A stretch of DNA of 64,000 bases, taken from contig NZ_JAPHOQ010000004.1 in NCBI RefSeq assembly GCF_026191355.1, positions 124,001 through 188,000 on the forward strand. Reading direction: 5' to 3'. This document shows, in pieces, positions 55,405 through 64,000 of the stretch. This DNA is from Legionella sheltonii (lineage in GTDB: Bacteria; Pseudomonadota; Gammaproteobacteria; Legionellales; Legionellaceae). Below the pieces are notes generated by a model, which saw only the letters and a list, made by a program, of their open reading frames with translations, made no database searches and had not been told where the DNA came from. The position numbers were made by a program, and so were the translations under genes. The first letter of the stretch is position 1, and each line of letters starts with the position of its first letter.

Positions 55405-56058
55405 ATGAGTTATCAAAGCGCACGCATTAATATGGTCAAGCAACAACTTCGAACTGGCGATGTTTTAAACGAATCCATACTTAATTTGTATGATGTGGTG
55501 GCCAGACATGAATTCGTTCCTGAACAATTTGTAAATTTTGCTTATTCAGATATGCAAATACCGCTTCATCATGGTCAACGCATGCTGACTCCTTTGGAAG
55601 AAGGACAAATTCTGCAAGCACTTGATTTACAAGGTCATGAGACAGTTTTGGAAATAGGCACTGGCAGCGGATTTTTCACCGCATTGTTAAGTAAATTGTG
55701 TAAAAAAGTAATCAGTGTCGATTATTATGCTGATTTTACTGCCCATGCAGCTCATCAATTAAAAAAACATCACTGCAACAATGTAGAATTAATCACGGGG
55801 GATGCCAGTCAAGGTTGGTTAGAAAGCGCTCCCTATGATGTGGTTATATTTACAGGCGCAGTAGAAAAAATCAATGAGACCCAAAGATTGCAGATTCTTC
55901 CTGGAGGCAAGTTATTTGCTATTGAAGGAAAATCTCCTGTGATGCAGGGTCGTCTCTATGAGTTGGATCATGAGGAGCATTGGCATGACCAAATCATTTT
56001 TGAAACCAATATCCCTCTCCTGATTGATAAATCAAAGCCCAAAGAATTTGTATTTTAG
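55405..56058 (+). CDS. Protein-L-isoaspartate O-methyltransferase family
   Basis: A 217-residue SAM-dependent methyltransferase of the PCMT family. Features are the N-terminal MVKQQLRTGDVLNESILNLYDVVARHEFVPEQF, the substrate loop region DMQIPLHHGQRMLTPLEEGQIL, and SAM motif I VLEIGTGSGFFTALL. In true Pcm the loop reads TISQP; here it is LTPLEE, so repair of isoaspartyl residues is uncertain. It starts 11 bases upstream of tolC, with the stop-to-start gap holding AGGAAT, so the two form one operon, a pairing seen in several gammaproteobacteria. Confidence 0.88.
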   Translation: MSYQSARINMVKQQLRTGDVLNESILNLYDVVARHEFVPEQFVNFAYSDMQIPLHHGQRMLTPLEEGQILQALDLQGHETVLEIGTGSGFFTALLSKLCKKVISVDYYADFTAHAAHQLKKHHCNNVELITGDASQGWLESAPYDVVIFTGAVEKINETQRLQILPGGKLFAIEGKSPVMQGRLYELDHEEHWHDQIIFETNIPLLIDKSKPKEFVF

Positions 56059-56069
56059 GAATTAGTTTA

Positions 56070-57443
56070 ATGAAAAAATTGCTGTTCGGGTATCTCATGA
56101 CTTTAGGTCTGTCATCGCAGGTCTTTGCTGCAACAGACCTAATGGATATCTATCATCAAGCCCTCGAAAATGATCCTATTTTCAAGAATGCGTATGATAC
56201 ATACATGGCTAGCACAGAAGCTCTTCCTCAAGCCCGTGCTGCATTACTTCCTCAAGTTGGTATTACCGCCCAAGCAACGCGAAACGTTTTTCATGTAAAC
56301 GATGGTATTTTTACCATTCAAGATAACACTTATAACTCGAGGACATGGCAAGTTTCTGCATCTCAGGCTATTTTTAATTATCAGGCTTGGGCAAGGGTAC
56401 AACAAGCAAAGGCATCCGTAAAAGCAGCACAAGCTGTTTTCAATGATGCAGCTCAGGATTTAATTCTTAGAACAGCCAAAGCGTATTTTGATGTACTCTT
56501 TGCTCAAGATACTTTAAATTTCGCTGAAGCAAAAAAACGCGCTAACATGCGCCAATATGAGCAAGCAAAGCAACGCTTTGAAGTAGGTCTTGATCCAATC
56601 ACTTCTGTTTATGAAGCAAAGGCAGCCTATGATCAATCGGTTGCAACAGTTATTGCATCGCGAAACAACCAAATCAACCAAAGCGAAAATTTAAGAAAAC
56701 TGACCAATCATGTTTATGAAGTCATAGCTCCTCTACGTGATGGTAAAATTCCGTTAATCAAGCCAGAGCCTAATGTGGTTGATCAGTGGATAGATACCGG
56801 TCTTAAGCAAAACTACAAGTTGCTGTCTGCAAAATACAATCTTGAAGTGGCTCGTGAAAATATGAAAGCGCTTTCTGCGGGGAATTGGCCTACGATCTCC
56901 CTTCAAGGTAACACCGTAGAGACAACAAACGAAGTAAACTCATCGAATCCTTTATTGCCTGCAAACCAAAAATTATCGACTGTCGGCGTGGCTTTAAATT
57001 TCCCTGTATTCCAAGGCGGATTAGTACGTTCGCAAACACGACAAGCACAGCATAGTTTTCAGGCATCCAGTGAACGAGTGGAGCAATCTTATAGGGACGT
57101 AGTAGTGAATAGCCGCATCGCTTTCAATACCATTACTGATGGAATTAGCAAAGTAAAAGCGGACAGACAAACCGTAATTTCACAACAAAACTCGTTGGAA
57201 AGTACGGAAGCCCAATTTGAGGTAGGGACACGCACCATGGTGGATGTGGTGAATGCCCAACAGCGTTTGTTTGAAGCCCAGAATCAACTGGCTAATGACC
57301 AATACAGTTTGATTAATGCGGTTTTAACATTAAAATACTTAGCCGGAACATTGAACGCAAACGATCTCGAATTAATCAATTCATGGTTAGAAACAACCAG
57401 GGTCAACGGATTGCTCCCGGCTGAAAACAAAACCACTAAATAA
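56070..57443 (+). CDS. tolC: TolC outer membrane efflux channel
   Basis: A trimeric outer membrane channel-tunnel used by RND and type I systems. It has 457 residues. The signal peptide is 1-20, ending VFA. Two outer membrane factor repeats follow (about 23-210 and 220-440): TDLMDIYHQALENDP and QARAALLPQVGI in the first, VGVALNFPVFQGGLVRSQTRQA and RTMVDVVNAQQRLFEAQNQLA in the second. It is the likely partner of the RND adaptor and pump at 32824-37354 and belongs to an operon with the methyltransferase and perhaps ttcA. Confidence 0.95.
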   Translation: MKKLLFGYLMTLGLSSQVFAATDLMDIYHQALENDPIFKNAYDTYMASTEALPQARAALLPQVGITAQATRNVFHVNDGIFTIQDNTYNSRTWQVSASQAIFNYQAWARVQQAKASVKAAQAVFNDAAQDLILRTAKAYFDVLFAQDTLNFAEAKKRANMRQYEQAKQRFEVGLDPITSVYEAKAAYDQSVATVIASRNNQINQSENLRKLTNHVYEVIAPLRDGKIPLIKPEPNVVDQWIDTGLKQNYKLLSAKYNLEVARENMKALSAGNWPTISLQGNTVETTNEVNSSNPLLPANQKLSTVGVALNFPVFQGGLVRSQTRQAQHSFQASSERVEQSYRDVVVNSRIAFNTITDGISKVKADRQTVISQQNSLESTEAQFEVGTRTMVDVVNAQQRLFEAQNQLANDQYSLINAVLTLKYLAGTLNANDLELINSWLETTRVNGLLPAENKTTK

Positions 57444-57467
57444 CAACTTTTCATTAGGTTTTTAATA

Positions 57468-58310
57468 ATGTCCAATCCTTCTCAAGTTGAAAAAAAATTA
57501 TTGCATTATACCGGCAAAGCCATTGCAGATTTTAATATGATCCAGCGTGGGGATCGTGTGATGGTCTGTTTATCAGGTGGAAAAGACTCTTTCACACTGC
57601 TAACGATCTTGGATCAATTACGCCTACGCTCCGGTAATAAATTTGAACTCTTTTCGTTTACCCTGGATCAGGCTCAGCCAGGATGGGATGATTCCGCTTT
57701 ACGCCAGTGGCTTAGTGATCGCTCCATTCCTCATGAAATACTGACTCGCGATACCTATAGCATTGTGAAAGAGAAAATTCCTGAGGGTAAAACATATTGC
57801 TCTTTATGCTCACGTTTACGACGCGGTATTATTTATCGGTATGCAGAAGAAAATGGCTTTAACAAAATCGCCCTAGGCCATCATCGTGATGATTTGGTTC
57901 GAACCCTAATGATGTCGATTTTATACAATGGTGATATTCGATCAATGCCACCCAAGTTACTGAGCGATAATAAAAAGCATATAGTTATCCGGCCATTATG
58001 CTATGTTCAAGAGAAAGACATTATTACTTTCGCGCAGGAGCAATCGTATCCCATTATCCCCTGCACCCTTTGTGGGTCACAAGAAAATTTGATGCGTAAA
58101 AAAGTAACGCATTTAATTAATCAGCTTGCAGAGGAAAACCCCAAGGTCCCAAGCAATATTCTGCATGCGCTGCAAAGTATTAAACCCAGCCAGCTTATGG
58201 ATCAAAGTATGTGGAATTTTAGAGATCTTGAGCATGGATTAATAACTAATCAAGTAACTAATACCGACGAAATCTTTTGCACTGAAGAATTCGACCTCGT
58301 TGAAGAATAG
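57468..58310 (+). CDS. ttcA: tRNA 2-thiocytidine(32) synthetase TtcA
   Basis: TtcA thiolates cytidine 32 in certain tRNAs using ATP and an Fe-S cluster. It has 280 residues. The PP-loop SGGKDS lies at about 34-39, and two CxxC motifs bind the cluster (YCSLCSR and PCTLCGS), together with GHHRDD. It lies 25 bases downstream of tolC on the same strand and is followed by a strong terminator. The end of the protein is variable and acidic. Confidence 0.96.
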   Translation: MSNPSQVEKKLLHYTGKAIADFNMIQRGDRVMVCLSGGKDSFTLLTILDQLRLRSGNKFELFSFTLDQAQPGWDDSALRQWLSDRSIPHEILTRDTYSIVKEKIPEGKTYCSLCSRLRRGIIYRYAEENGFNKIALGHHRDDLVRTLMMSILYNGDIRSMPPKLLSDNKKHIVIRPLCYVQEKDIITFAQEQSYPIIPCTLCGSQENLMRKKVTHLINQLAEENPKVPSNILHALQSIKPSQLMDQSMWNFRDLEHGLITNQVTNTDEIFCTEEFDLVEE

Positions 58311-58319
58311 AATCGGTAG

Positions 58320-58354
58320 CCTGGGTTTTGGCGAAACCTGACCCAGGTTTTTTT
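58320..58354 (+). terminator. Rho-independent terminator after ttcA
   Basis: CCTGGGT and ACCCAGG pair around a loop containing GGCGAAACC, followed directly by seven Ts. This is the clearest intrinsic terminator in the window and also a member of the CCTGGG repeat family. Confidence 0.85.
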
Positions 58355-58670
58355 ATCTCAATAGTTTCCCTAGCCCTGCCAATCAATCAATCAAGAATTT
58401 TAAGATCCCAAACATCGTCACCCATAGCGCAGCGAAAGAGCTCCGTAGCAAATTCCAGCCGCTGTCATCCAAATCATAGCGTTGATTAACGATAAGATTA
58501 GGGATCGATGACGATACGGTCATGACAAATTTACTCTAAAACTTCTTCACTTAAAGGCAGTAGCCTCCACTAAAGTCTGTGTTTCAACTCAATCAATCCA
58601 TACAATAAGTAGTCACGATGCATTCACAAACAGCAATAAGATAATATAGATTACAATTCTTAACTAAACC

Positions 58671-58697
58671 GTAACATTTTTCTAACATTTTTGTTAC
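58671..58697 (+). promoter_or_regulatory. Inverted repeat upstream of the SulP-carbonic anhydrase gene
   Basis: GTAACA at 58671-58676 faces TGTTAC at 58692-58697 about 95 bases before the ATG, with ACATTTTT present twice between and beside them. It could be an operator; no regulator is known from the sequence. Confidence 0.3.
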
Positions 58698-58789
58698 AAT
58701 GATGTTTTAATAAATAACACTATAGTCTAAAATTAAAATTACTTTTCTCTGGCCATATTATTTTCTTTGTTAATAGAGGAACTTACTCC

Positions 58790-61099
58790 ATGCTAGCAAA
58801 TACATCAGTTGACTCTCGTAAATTTCGAATTTATATGAGGAGATATTTTAAATTTGACTTTGTTGCAGCGATAGTCGTATTTCTTGTAGCCATCCCATTA
58901 TGCTTGGGTATTGCTTTAGCTTCTGGCGCACCTCTTTTTTCTGGAATTTTAAGTGGAATCATTGGCGGAGTTGTTGTTGGATGTTTAAGTGGATCACAGG
59001 TCAGTGTCAGCGGACCTGCAGCAGGTATGGCAGCAGTCGTTGTCGCAGCGATTGCTCATATTGGAGACTTCAACTCATTTTTAGTTGCGCTGGCACTTGC
59101 AGGTTTACTTCAAGTCATAATTGGAAGTTTAAGAGCCGGATTTGTAGCGGACTATGTCCCTTCAAACGTAGTACAGGGTCTGCTTTGTGCGATAGGTATT
59201 CTTCTAATAATCAAACAATTACCACTCGCATTCACACTTTCTGCAGATTTCAACGAGCTTAAAACCCATTTGTTAGAAACCACTGAGGAAATTACATTAA
59301 GTCCTATTCTTGCTTTGTACCATCATCTCAATTCTGGAGCCATGTTGATCACGGTACTCTCATTAAGTACCTTAATTTATTTTGATTTGACGAAAAATAA
59401 GATACTCAAAGAGATTCCCGCACCAATCCTGGTTGTCATTTTGGGTGTGTTACTTAATGAATTTTTTATCTGGACTGATTCAAGCCTGGTCCAGAACTCC
59501 CCTCAGCTCGTCAATATTCCTCACACCAACGACTTACATGAGTTATTGAGTAAACTGGAATATCCAAATTGGTCTGCCCTATCTAATCCGCAAGTCTATC
59601 TTTATGCGATCATCATTGCTATTGTTGCTTCGCTTGAGACTTTATTGAACCTTAAAGCTGGAGAAAAACTGGATAAAAAACGTCTCCATCCCTCCACAAG
59701 TCGCGAATTGGTGGCTCAAGGGGTTGGAAACCTGACCGCGGGTTTAATTGGTGGAATTCCTATTACTTCAGTGATTGTACGAACATCCATTAATATTCAG
59801 GCGGGATCCACAAGCAAATTATCTACTATTTTGCATGGATTTTTCATTTTCTTTGCAGTCATGTTAATCCCAGGTACTTTGAATAAAATACCCTTATCCT
59901 CACTCGCCGCCATTTTGATCTATACTGGTTATAAACTTAATAAACCGTCCATTTACCGTAGCATTTTTGCTCAAGGCAGCGATCGTTTTATTCCATTCAT
60001 TGTCACCGTTGTCTGTATTATTGTCTTTAATTTATTGACAGGGATATTAATTGGATTGGCAGTCAGCTTATTCTATATTTTAAAATCAAATAGCCAGGCG
60101 CGGATAAATATTCTGAAGGAAATCCATCCCACTGGGGAAGTTAACCGCTTGGTGCTCCCCCAACAAATGACTTTTCTTAATAAAGCTGCCTTAGTTGCTG
60201 AACTTGATTCGATACCCAGAGAATCACAATTAATTATTGATGCACGTTACACTCAGTACATTGATAAAGAAATTTCAGAGCTTTTAAAAGAATTTAAGGA
60301 AGAACAAGCTCCCAATAAAAAAATTTCTTTGAATATGATTGGATTTAAAGAGCATTACAAGATCCATAATTACATTGATTTTATCAACGTCACCACATAC
60401 GATGTGCAATCTCACCTATCGCCAGCAGAAGTATTAAATATTCTATATGAAGGAAATCAACGTTTCCTCAATGACAACTTAATTCACCGTTCAAACCAAC
60501 TGGATATTAAACATACAGCCAAAGCACAGCATCCCATTGCGATTGTTCTTGGTTGCATTGATTCCAGGGTACCTGTTGAAACCATTTTCGATGTGAGTTT
60601 TGGCGATATTTTCTGCGTTCGTGTTGCTGGGAATGTAGTAAACAATGATGTTCTGGCGAGTATTGAATATGCGTGTAATGTCGTAGGCGTCAAACTGATT
60701 ATCGTTCTTGGCCACACACGGTGTGGTGCCATTCAATCTGCATGTGACGGGGTCGAAAAAGGGCATATTACAGAATTGCTCGATAAAATTAAGCCCGCAA
60801 TCAATGCCGAAAATGAAACTGAAACGAATCGCCACAGCAAAAATACGACCTTCGTGAACAATGTTACTGATTTGAACGTTGCCAATACCATCCAAAAAAT
60901 TTATGAGCGGAGTTCGATTTTGCATCAGATGATAGAGAAAAATGACATTGCGTTAGTTGGCGCCGTTTATAATGTTCAAACAGGCAAAGTGCATTATAAT
61001 AATTACGCACATGAATTAAGCCAGCTTGGCGGAAAGAACAATGAGCATTTAGCCTCTAAATTAAATGCGCTATTAGAAGAATCTAAAATCAAAATATAA
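58790..61099 (+). CDS. SulP anion transporter fused to a beta-carbonic anhydrase
   Basis: A 769-residue fusion. Residues about 20-430 form the SulP membrane domain (10-14 helices; GCLSGSQVSVSGPAAGMAA, GGIPITSVIVRTSINIQAG). A degenerate STAS-like region follows (about 435-530, with LIIDARYTQYIDKEI). The C-terminal part (about 545-769) is a beta-carbonic anhydrase with zinc ligands C589, H642 and C645 and the Asp-Arg dyad D591/R593 (GCIDSRVPVE, GHTRCGA). This predicts bicarbonate import or export tied to CO2 hydration in the cytoplasm. ATG at 58790 has GAGGAA upstream. The same architecture is known in other Legionella and some proteobacteria. Confidence 0.93.
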   Translation: MLANTSVDSRKFRIYMRRYFKFDFVAAIVVFLVAIPLCLGIALASGAPLFSGILSGIIGGVVVGCLSGSQVSVSGPAAGMAAVVVAAIAHIGDFNSFLVALALAGLLQVIIGSLRAGFVADYVPSNVVQGLLCAIGILLIIKQLPLAFTLSADFNELKTHLLETTEEITLSPILALYHHLNSGAMLITVLSLSTLIYFDLTKNKILKEIPAPILVVILGVLLNEFFIWTDSSLVQNSPQLVNIPHTNDLHELLSKLEYPNWSALSNPQVYLYAIIIAIVASLETLLNLKAGEKLDKKRLHPSTSRELVAQGVGNLTAGLIGGIPITSVIVRTSINIQAGSTSKLSTILHGFFIFFAVMLIPGTLNKIPLSSLAAILIYTGYKLNKPSIYRSIFAQGSDRFIPFIVTVVCIIVFNLLTGILIGLAVSLFYILKSNSQARINILKEIHPTGEVNRLVLPQQMTFLNKAALVAELDSIPRESQLIIDARYTQYIDKEISELLKEFKEEQAPNKKISLNMIGFKEHYKIHNYIDFINVTTYDVQSHLSPAEVLNILYEGNQRFLNDNLIHRSNQLDIKHTAKAQHPIAIVLGCIDSRVPVETIFDVSFGDIFCVRVAGNVVNNDVLASIEYACNVVGVKLIIVLGHTRCGAIQSACDGVEKGHITELLDKIKPAINAENETETNRHSKNTTFVNNVTDLNVANTIQKIYERSSILHQMIEKNDIALVGAVYNVQTGKVHYNNYAHELSQLGGKNNEHLASKLNALLEESKIKI

Positions 61100-61115
61100 C
61101 CTACCATTCATTACT

Positions 61116-61190
61116 TTTTGTTGGGCCTTGGCCCAACAAAAGCTTATGTCCATTTACATTTCAGGACATATTGGGCCAAGGCCCAATATG
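61116..61190. terminator. Twin GGGCC hairpins between the SulP-carbonic anhydrase gene and proS
   Basis: TTTTGTTGGGCC/GGCCCAACAAAA (61116-61141) is a perfect 12-base stem with a TT loop. CATATTGGGCC/GGCCCAATATG (61167-61190) is a perfect 11-base stem with an AA loop. Both share the TTGGGCC core. They lie 16 bases past the stop. The first probably ends the SulP transcript. Confidence 0.6.
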
Positions 61191-61238
61191 CTTAACTTTC
61201 ACCACTTGATTCATCTGTTTTTGAACAAAAACTTCTGT

Positions 61239-61244
61239 ATAATG
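61239..61244 (+). promoter_or_regulatory. Possible proS -10 box
   Basis: A perfect TATAAT about 38 bases upstream of the proS ATG. No good -35 box at 16-18 bases is visible, so this is a weak call. Confidence 0.3.
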
Positions 61245-61281
61245 CTTTCAATTCAAGAACAATACGACTTCAGGAGTAGAA

Positions 61282-62988
61282 ATGCGTGCATCTCAATGGT
61301 TTTTAGTAACTCTTAAAGAAACTCCAAGCGATGCGGAAATCGTTTCCCATAAACTGATGCTGCGAACAGGAATGATTCGTAAGCTGGGCTCAGGTCTATA
61401 TACCTGGATGCCATTGGGTTTAAAGGTATTACGTAAAGTAGAACAAATAGTTCGTGAAGAAATGAACCGCATCCATTCTATGGAATTACTGATGCCTGCA
61501 GTACAACCTGCTGAACTGTGGCAAGAAACAGGACGTTGGGAAACTTTTGGCGGACAACTGCTCACAATGGAAGATTCCAATGGCAGGGAGTATTGCTTCG
61601 GCCCTACCCATGAAGAAGTAATTACTGACATCATGCGTAATGAATTACAATCCTACAAACAATTGCCGGCAAGTTTTTATCAAATTCAAACTAAATTCCG
61701 CGATGAAATCAGACCTCGTTTTGGTGTAATGCGTGCACGTGAATTCATCATGAAAGATGCTTATTCATTCCATTTAAATTTGGAAAGTCTACAAGCCACC
61801 TACAAAGATATGTATCAAGCGTATTGCCGTATTTTTGATCGCATGGGGCTTAAATATCGTGCAGTTGAAGCCGATACAGGCGCTATTGGTGGTTCTGCAT
61901 CTCATGAATTCCAGGTACTCGCTGATTCTGGCGAAGATTTAATTTTCTATAGTGATGAAGGGGATTATGCCGCTAATATTGAACAAGCGACCAGCTTAAG
62001 ACCTGAGAAAGCGACCCCTTCTACACAAAAAATGATTCTGGTAGATACCCCAAATCAAAAAACCATAGCTGAAGTAGCCCAATTCATGGGTGTAGCAAGC
62101 AATCAAACGGTCAAGACTTTGATTGTAAAAGGAAGAGAACATCCTATGGTTGCTTTGGTTTTGAGAGGCGATGATGAACTGAACGAAGTCAAAGCAACAA
62201 AACATCCTTTAGTCCATTCTCCCCTACAATTTATAGATGAAGAAACTGTCTTAAAAACTTTGAAAGCTCCTATTGGATCATTAGGCCCAATCAATTTATC
62301 AATTCCTGTAATCGCGGATCATCATGCATTGGCTATGGATTCTTTTATTTGTGGCGCCAATCAGGCAGACAAACATTATCAATATGCGGCATGGGATAAA
62401 GACATCCGTGAATACCTTGATTATGACTTACGTAACGTAAAAGAAGGCGACATTAGCCCTGATGGTAAAGGAACGCTACGCTCGTGTCGTGGGATTGAAG
62501 TAGGTCACGTTTTTCAGTTGGGTGATAAATATGCCAAAGCCATGAATGCAGCAGTGATTAGTGAGCAAGGCCAATTAGAAACGATGTTAATGGGATGTTA
62601 TGGTTTAGGAATCACTCGTGTGGTTGCTGCGGCCATTGAACAACATCATGATGAGCAAGGAATTATCTGGCCTCAAAACATCGCTCCATTCCAAGTGGTC
62701 ATAATTCCTTTAAACGGACACCGATCGCAATCAGTCAAAATGCAAGCAGATGCTTTATATGAACGTTTAAGAGAGTTAGGAGTTGATGTATTAATTGATG
62801 ATCGTAATGAGCGAGCTGGGGTATTGTTTGCGGATCATGATTTAATTGGTATTCCACATCGTATCATTGTTAGTGAGCGAAATATGGAACAAAATTGTGT
62901 GGAATATAAAAATCGTGCTACCGGCGAAATGCAGCAATTAAGCTTAGATAGAGCAATTGATGCAATAGTTGAAATGGTTGCAAAGTAA
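61282..62988 (+). CDS. proS: Prolyl-tRNA synthetase
   Basis: A class II synthetase that charges tRNA-Pro. It has 568 residues, the bacterial type with an inserted editing domain (about 225-380, VSHADDEL-like RGDDELNEVKATKHP). Motif 1 region ELLMPAVQPAELWQETGRWETFG, motif 2 QIQTKFRDEIRPRFGVMRAREFIMKDAYSFH and motif 3 GCYGLGITRVVAA are visible, followed by the anticodon domain. ATG at 61282 has CAGGAG at eight bases. Twin hairpins separate it from the upstream gene. Confidence 0.98.
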   Translation: MRASQWFLVTLKETPSDAEIVSHKLMLRTGMIRKLGSGLYTWMPLGLKVLRKVEQIVREEMNRIHSMELLMPAVQPAELWQETGRWETFGGQLLTMEDSNGREYCFGPTHEEVITDIMRNELQSYKQLPASFYQIQTKFRDEIRPRFGVMRAREFIMKDAYSFHLNLESLQATYKDMYQAYCRIFDRMGLKYRAVEADTGAIGGSASHEFQVLADSGEDLIFYSDEGDYAANIEQATSLRPEKATPSTQKMILVDTPNQKTIAEVAQFMGVASNQTVKTLIVKGREHPMVALVLRGDDELNEVKATKHPLVHSPLQFIDEETVLKTLKAPIGSLGPINLSIPVIADHHALAMDSFICGANQADKHYQYAAWDKDIREYLDYDLRNVKEGDISPDGKGTLRSCRGIEVGHVFQLGDKYAKAMNAAVISEQGQLETMLMGCYGLGITRVVAAAIEQHHDEQGIIWPQNIAPFQVVIIPLNGHRSQSVKMQADALYERLRELGVDVLIDDRNERAGVLFADHDLIGIPHRIIVSERNMEQNCVEYKNRATGEMQQLSLDRAIDAIVEMVAK

Positions 62989-63000
62989 ATAGCTAGCGCT

Positions 63001-63080
63001 TCATCCCGAACGCAACAAGGATCTCCCTACTGTAGCAGTGTGTTACGATGGAAGATTCCTAGTTGTACACGGGATGACAA
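63001..63080. repeat. TCATCCCGAACG/GGGATGACA intergenic repeat
   Basis: TCATCCCGAACGCAACAAGG and ACACGGGATGACAA mark the ends of an 80-base unit just after proS, inverted to each other (TCATCCCG / CGGGATGA). ATCTCCCTACTGTAGCAG lies between. Related units are at 34104-34200 and 40447-40530. Confidence 0.7.
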
Positions 63081-63257
63081 GAAAAAAGCCCGGATGACGC
63101 TATGCTAATTCAGGCTACAAAACGGGTCTCCATACCTTTAGTCCCCTGTAACCTCCGTTTGAAGAAAGACAAAACCTGTGTTTGGTAAGTTTGAAATAAG
63201 CATTTCATTCTAAGTCAAATTTCTCAAATAGCCATCGGCCATGTGTACAGTCGAAGG

Positions 63258-64000
63258 CTATTCATCTCCAGGATTCCCTTGAGTATTCAAATAGGCCAGT
63301 ACCTCATTACTTTTTAATGCTTTAACACCAATGGCACCGATTTGATTAAAACCTACATCTAAAGTATACAAACTCGTGGTTTCAGCTAAGGCCAAAGCAC
63401 CTTCATCCCCAATATGATTATCACGCAAACTCAAATTTCGCATCTGAGTCGCATTGGCCAAGGTTTTTGCTCCCTCGTCGCCAATAAGATTATTATTTGC
63501 ATATAAATTATTCAAAGAGCTCATTTTGGCTAAAGCAATAATACCCTCATCACCAATGAAATTATTATCGATATTAAGCATAGTCAGATGATTCAGTGCC
63601 GATAAGGCTTGAGCTCCTTCGATACCGACACCACAACCGGCAATTGATAACCACTCCAGCATGTGGACTTGAGCTAAAACAGCAGCTCCTTCATTGTGCA
63701 ATGGATTTTTATCCAGATTAAGATAGAACAAATTGGTTTTTCTTGCTATGGTCTTGACTCCATCCTTATCAATATCATTGTCTTCCAAATCAATAAAGTT
63801 GATGGATTGGTTTCTATCAATAAACTTGATTCCCTCATTACCTAAACGGTTATTTCCTAAATAGATACTTTTCAACGTTTCATTCGTGAACAAAGCCTGC
63901 GCACCTGCAACACCAATATGACTTTTCCTTAGAGAAAGATGAGTTAGCGTCTTGTTTTTTGCCAAAGATTTTGCTCCTGAAGTGCCTATGGGATTTCCAT
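63258..64000 (-). CDS. Leucine-rich-repeat protein, C-terminal part (runs off window)
   Basis: 246 residues plus a stop are visible; the frame stays open to base 64000, so the true start lies beyond the window. A TTG at 63965 is not the start, because upstream codons continue the repeat (GNPIGTSGAKSLAKNK). The sequence is about ten tandem 23-24-residue units of RI/RanGAP type: L..L.L..N.IGDEGA.ALA, for example DNHIGDEGALALAETTSLYTL and NNLIGDEGAKTLANATQMRNL. Such proteins bind other proteins; Legionella has several LRR effectors. The full length and any other domain are unknown. Confidence 0.85.
   Translation of the reverse strand, partial: GNPIGTSGAKSLAKNKTLTHLSLRKSHIGVAGAQALFTNETLKSIYLGNNRLGNEGIKFIDRNQSINFIDLEDNDIDKDGVKTIARKTNLFYLNLDKNPLHNEGAAVLAQVHMLEWLSIAGCGVGIEGAQALSALNHLTMLNIDNNFIGDEGIIALAKMSSLNNLYANNNLIGDEGAKTLANATQMRNLSLRDNHIGDEGALALAETTSLYTLDVGFNQIGAIGVKALKSNEVLAYLNTQGNPGDE

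Larger units (their letters stand above)
58311..58789. other. Intergenic region upstream of the SulP-carbonic anhydrase gene
   Basis: These 479 bases contain the ttcA terminator (58320-58354), a (CAAT)-like run at 58381-58392, and an A+T-rich leader before the next gene. No frame looks coding and no RNA gene is recognised. A GTAACA/TGTTAC inverted repeat at 58671-58697 may be an operator. Confidence 0.5.

Noticed and set aside
63258-63965. LRR protein starting at TTG 63965
   Set aside because: Codons upstream continue the repeat without a stop to base 64000, so the gene is cut by the window.
1-64000. tRNA, rRNA, CRISPR array or prophage
   Set aside because: No T-loop/cloverleaf pattern, no ribosomal RNA sequence, no regularly spaced direct repeats, and no phage structural genes were seen.

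Overview
The window looks like a chromosomal segment from the genus Legionella, probably not L. pneumophila itself. The evidence is an A+T-rich gammaproteobacterial core gene set, a type II secretion protein C of the short PDZ-less LspC type, a secreted protein with an IcmL/DotI domain, an SulP transporter fused to a beta-carbonic anhydrase, a leucine-rich-repeat protein, and several large proteins with eukaryotic-like or coiled-coil features that resemble Dot/Icm substrates. The species is an inference, since no rRNA or other marker gene is present. I saw no tRNA, rRNA, CRISPR array or prophage.

Layout. 1-4130: the end of an SDR gene, an isochorismatase-like hydrolase, an HtrA-type protease, and a two-gene unit for uncharacterised proteins, one membrane-anchored with a coiled coil. 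4131-5476: an IS5-like element with a complete DDE transposase and a GIY-YIG passenger gene inside its long inverted repeats. 5563-10114: mutY, an 843-residue protein with a calmodulin-type IQ motif, and an lspC/Sel1-lipoprotein pair. 10471-23203: a Cys/Met-metabolism PLP enzyme, dapD-dapE, small envelope proteins, dnaB-alr, a SNF2 helicase and nadE. 23350-26015: a large Legionella-type protein of unknown function and an outer membrane barrel. 26161-31205: glyA-nrdR, then nusB-thiL, then pgpA and a permease. The ribD-ribH genes that lie between nrdR and nusB in E. coli are absent, and a large imperfect palindrome sits there instead. 31227-37354: three small secreted or lipoproteins and an RND efflux adaptor/pump pair. 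37579-43247: valS, an OPT transporter and a DUF3298 protein. 43257-49856: histidine degradation (hutI, hutG), an SDR, UspA, an acyl-CoA synthetase, a STY0301-like protein and the IcmL-like protein. 50194-55045: an L,D-transpeptidase, ettA and kbl-tdh. 55405-62988: a PCMT-family methyltransferase, tolC, ttcA, SulP-carbonic anhydrase and proS. 63258-64000: the C-terminal part of a leucine-rich-repeat protein that runs off the window.

How parts work together. tolC probably supplies the outer membrane channel for the RND pair at 32824-37354, which lacks one. dapD/dapE, alr and the L,D-transpeptidase serve peptidoglycan synthesis and cross-linking. kbl/tdh with glyA link threonine, glycine and one-carbon metabolism. 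hutI and hutG are the last two steps of histidine breakdown to glutamate.

Non-coding structure. Three families of hairpin-rich intergenic repeats recur and sit mostly at 3' ends and convergent gene junctions. Other notable structures are a hairpin that buries the nusB ribosome binding site, a twin GGGCC/GGCCC hairpin between the SulP-carbonic anhydrase gene and proS, and several perfect terminator-like stems. Where an ATG with a clear ribosome binding site lies downstream of the longest possible start, I used that ATG and say so.
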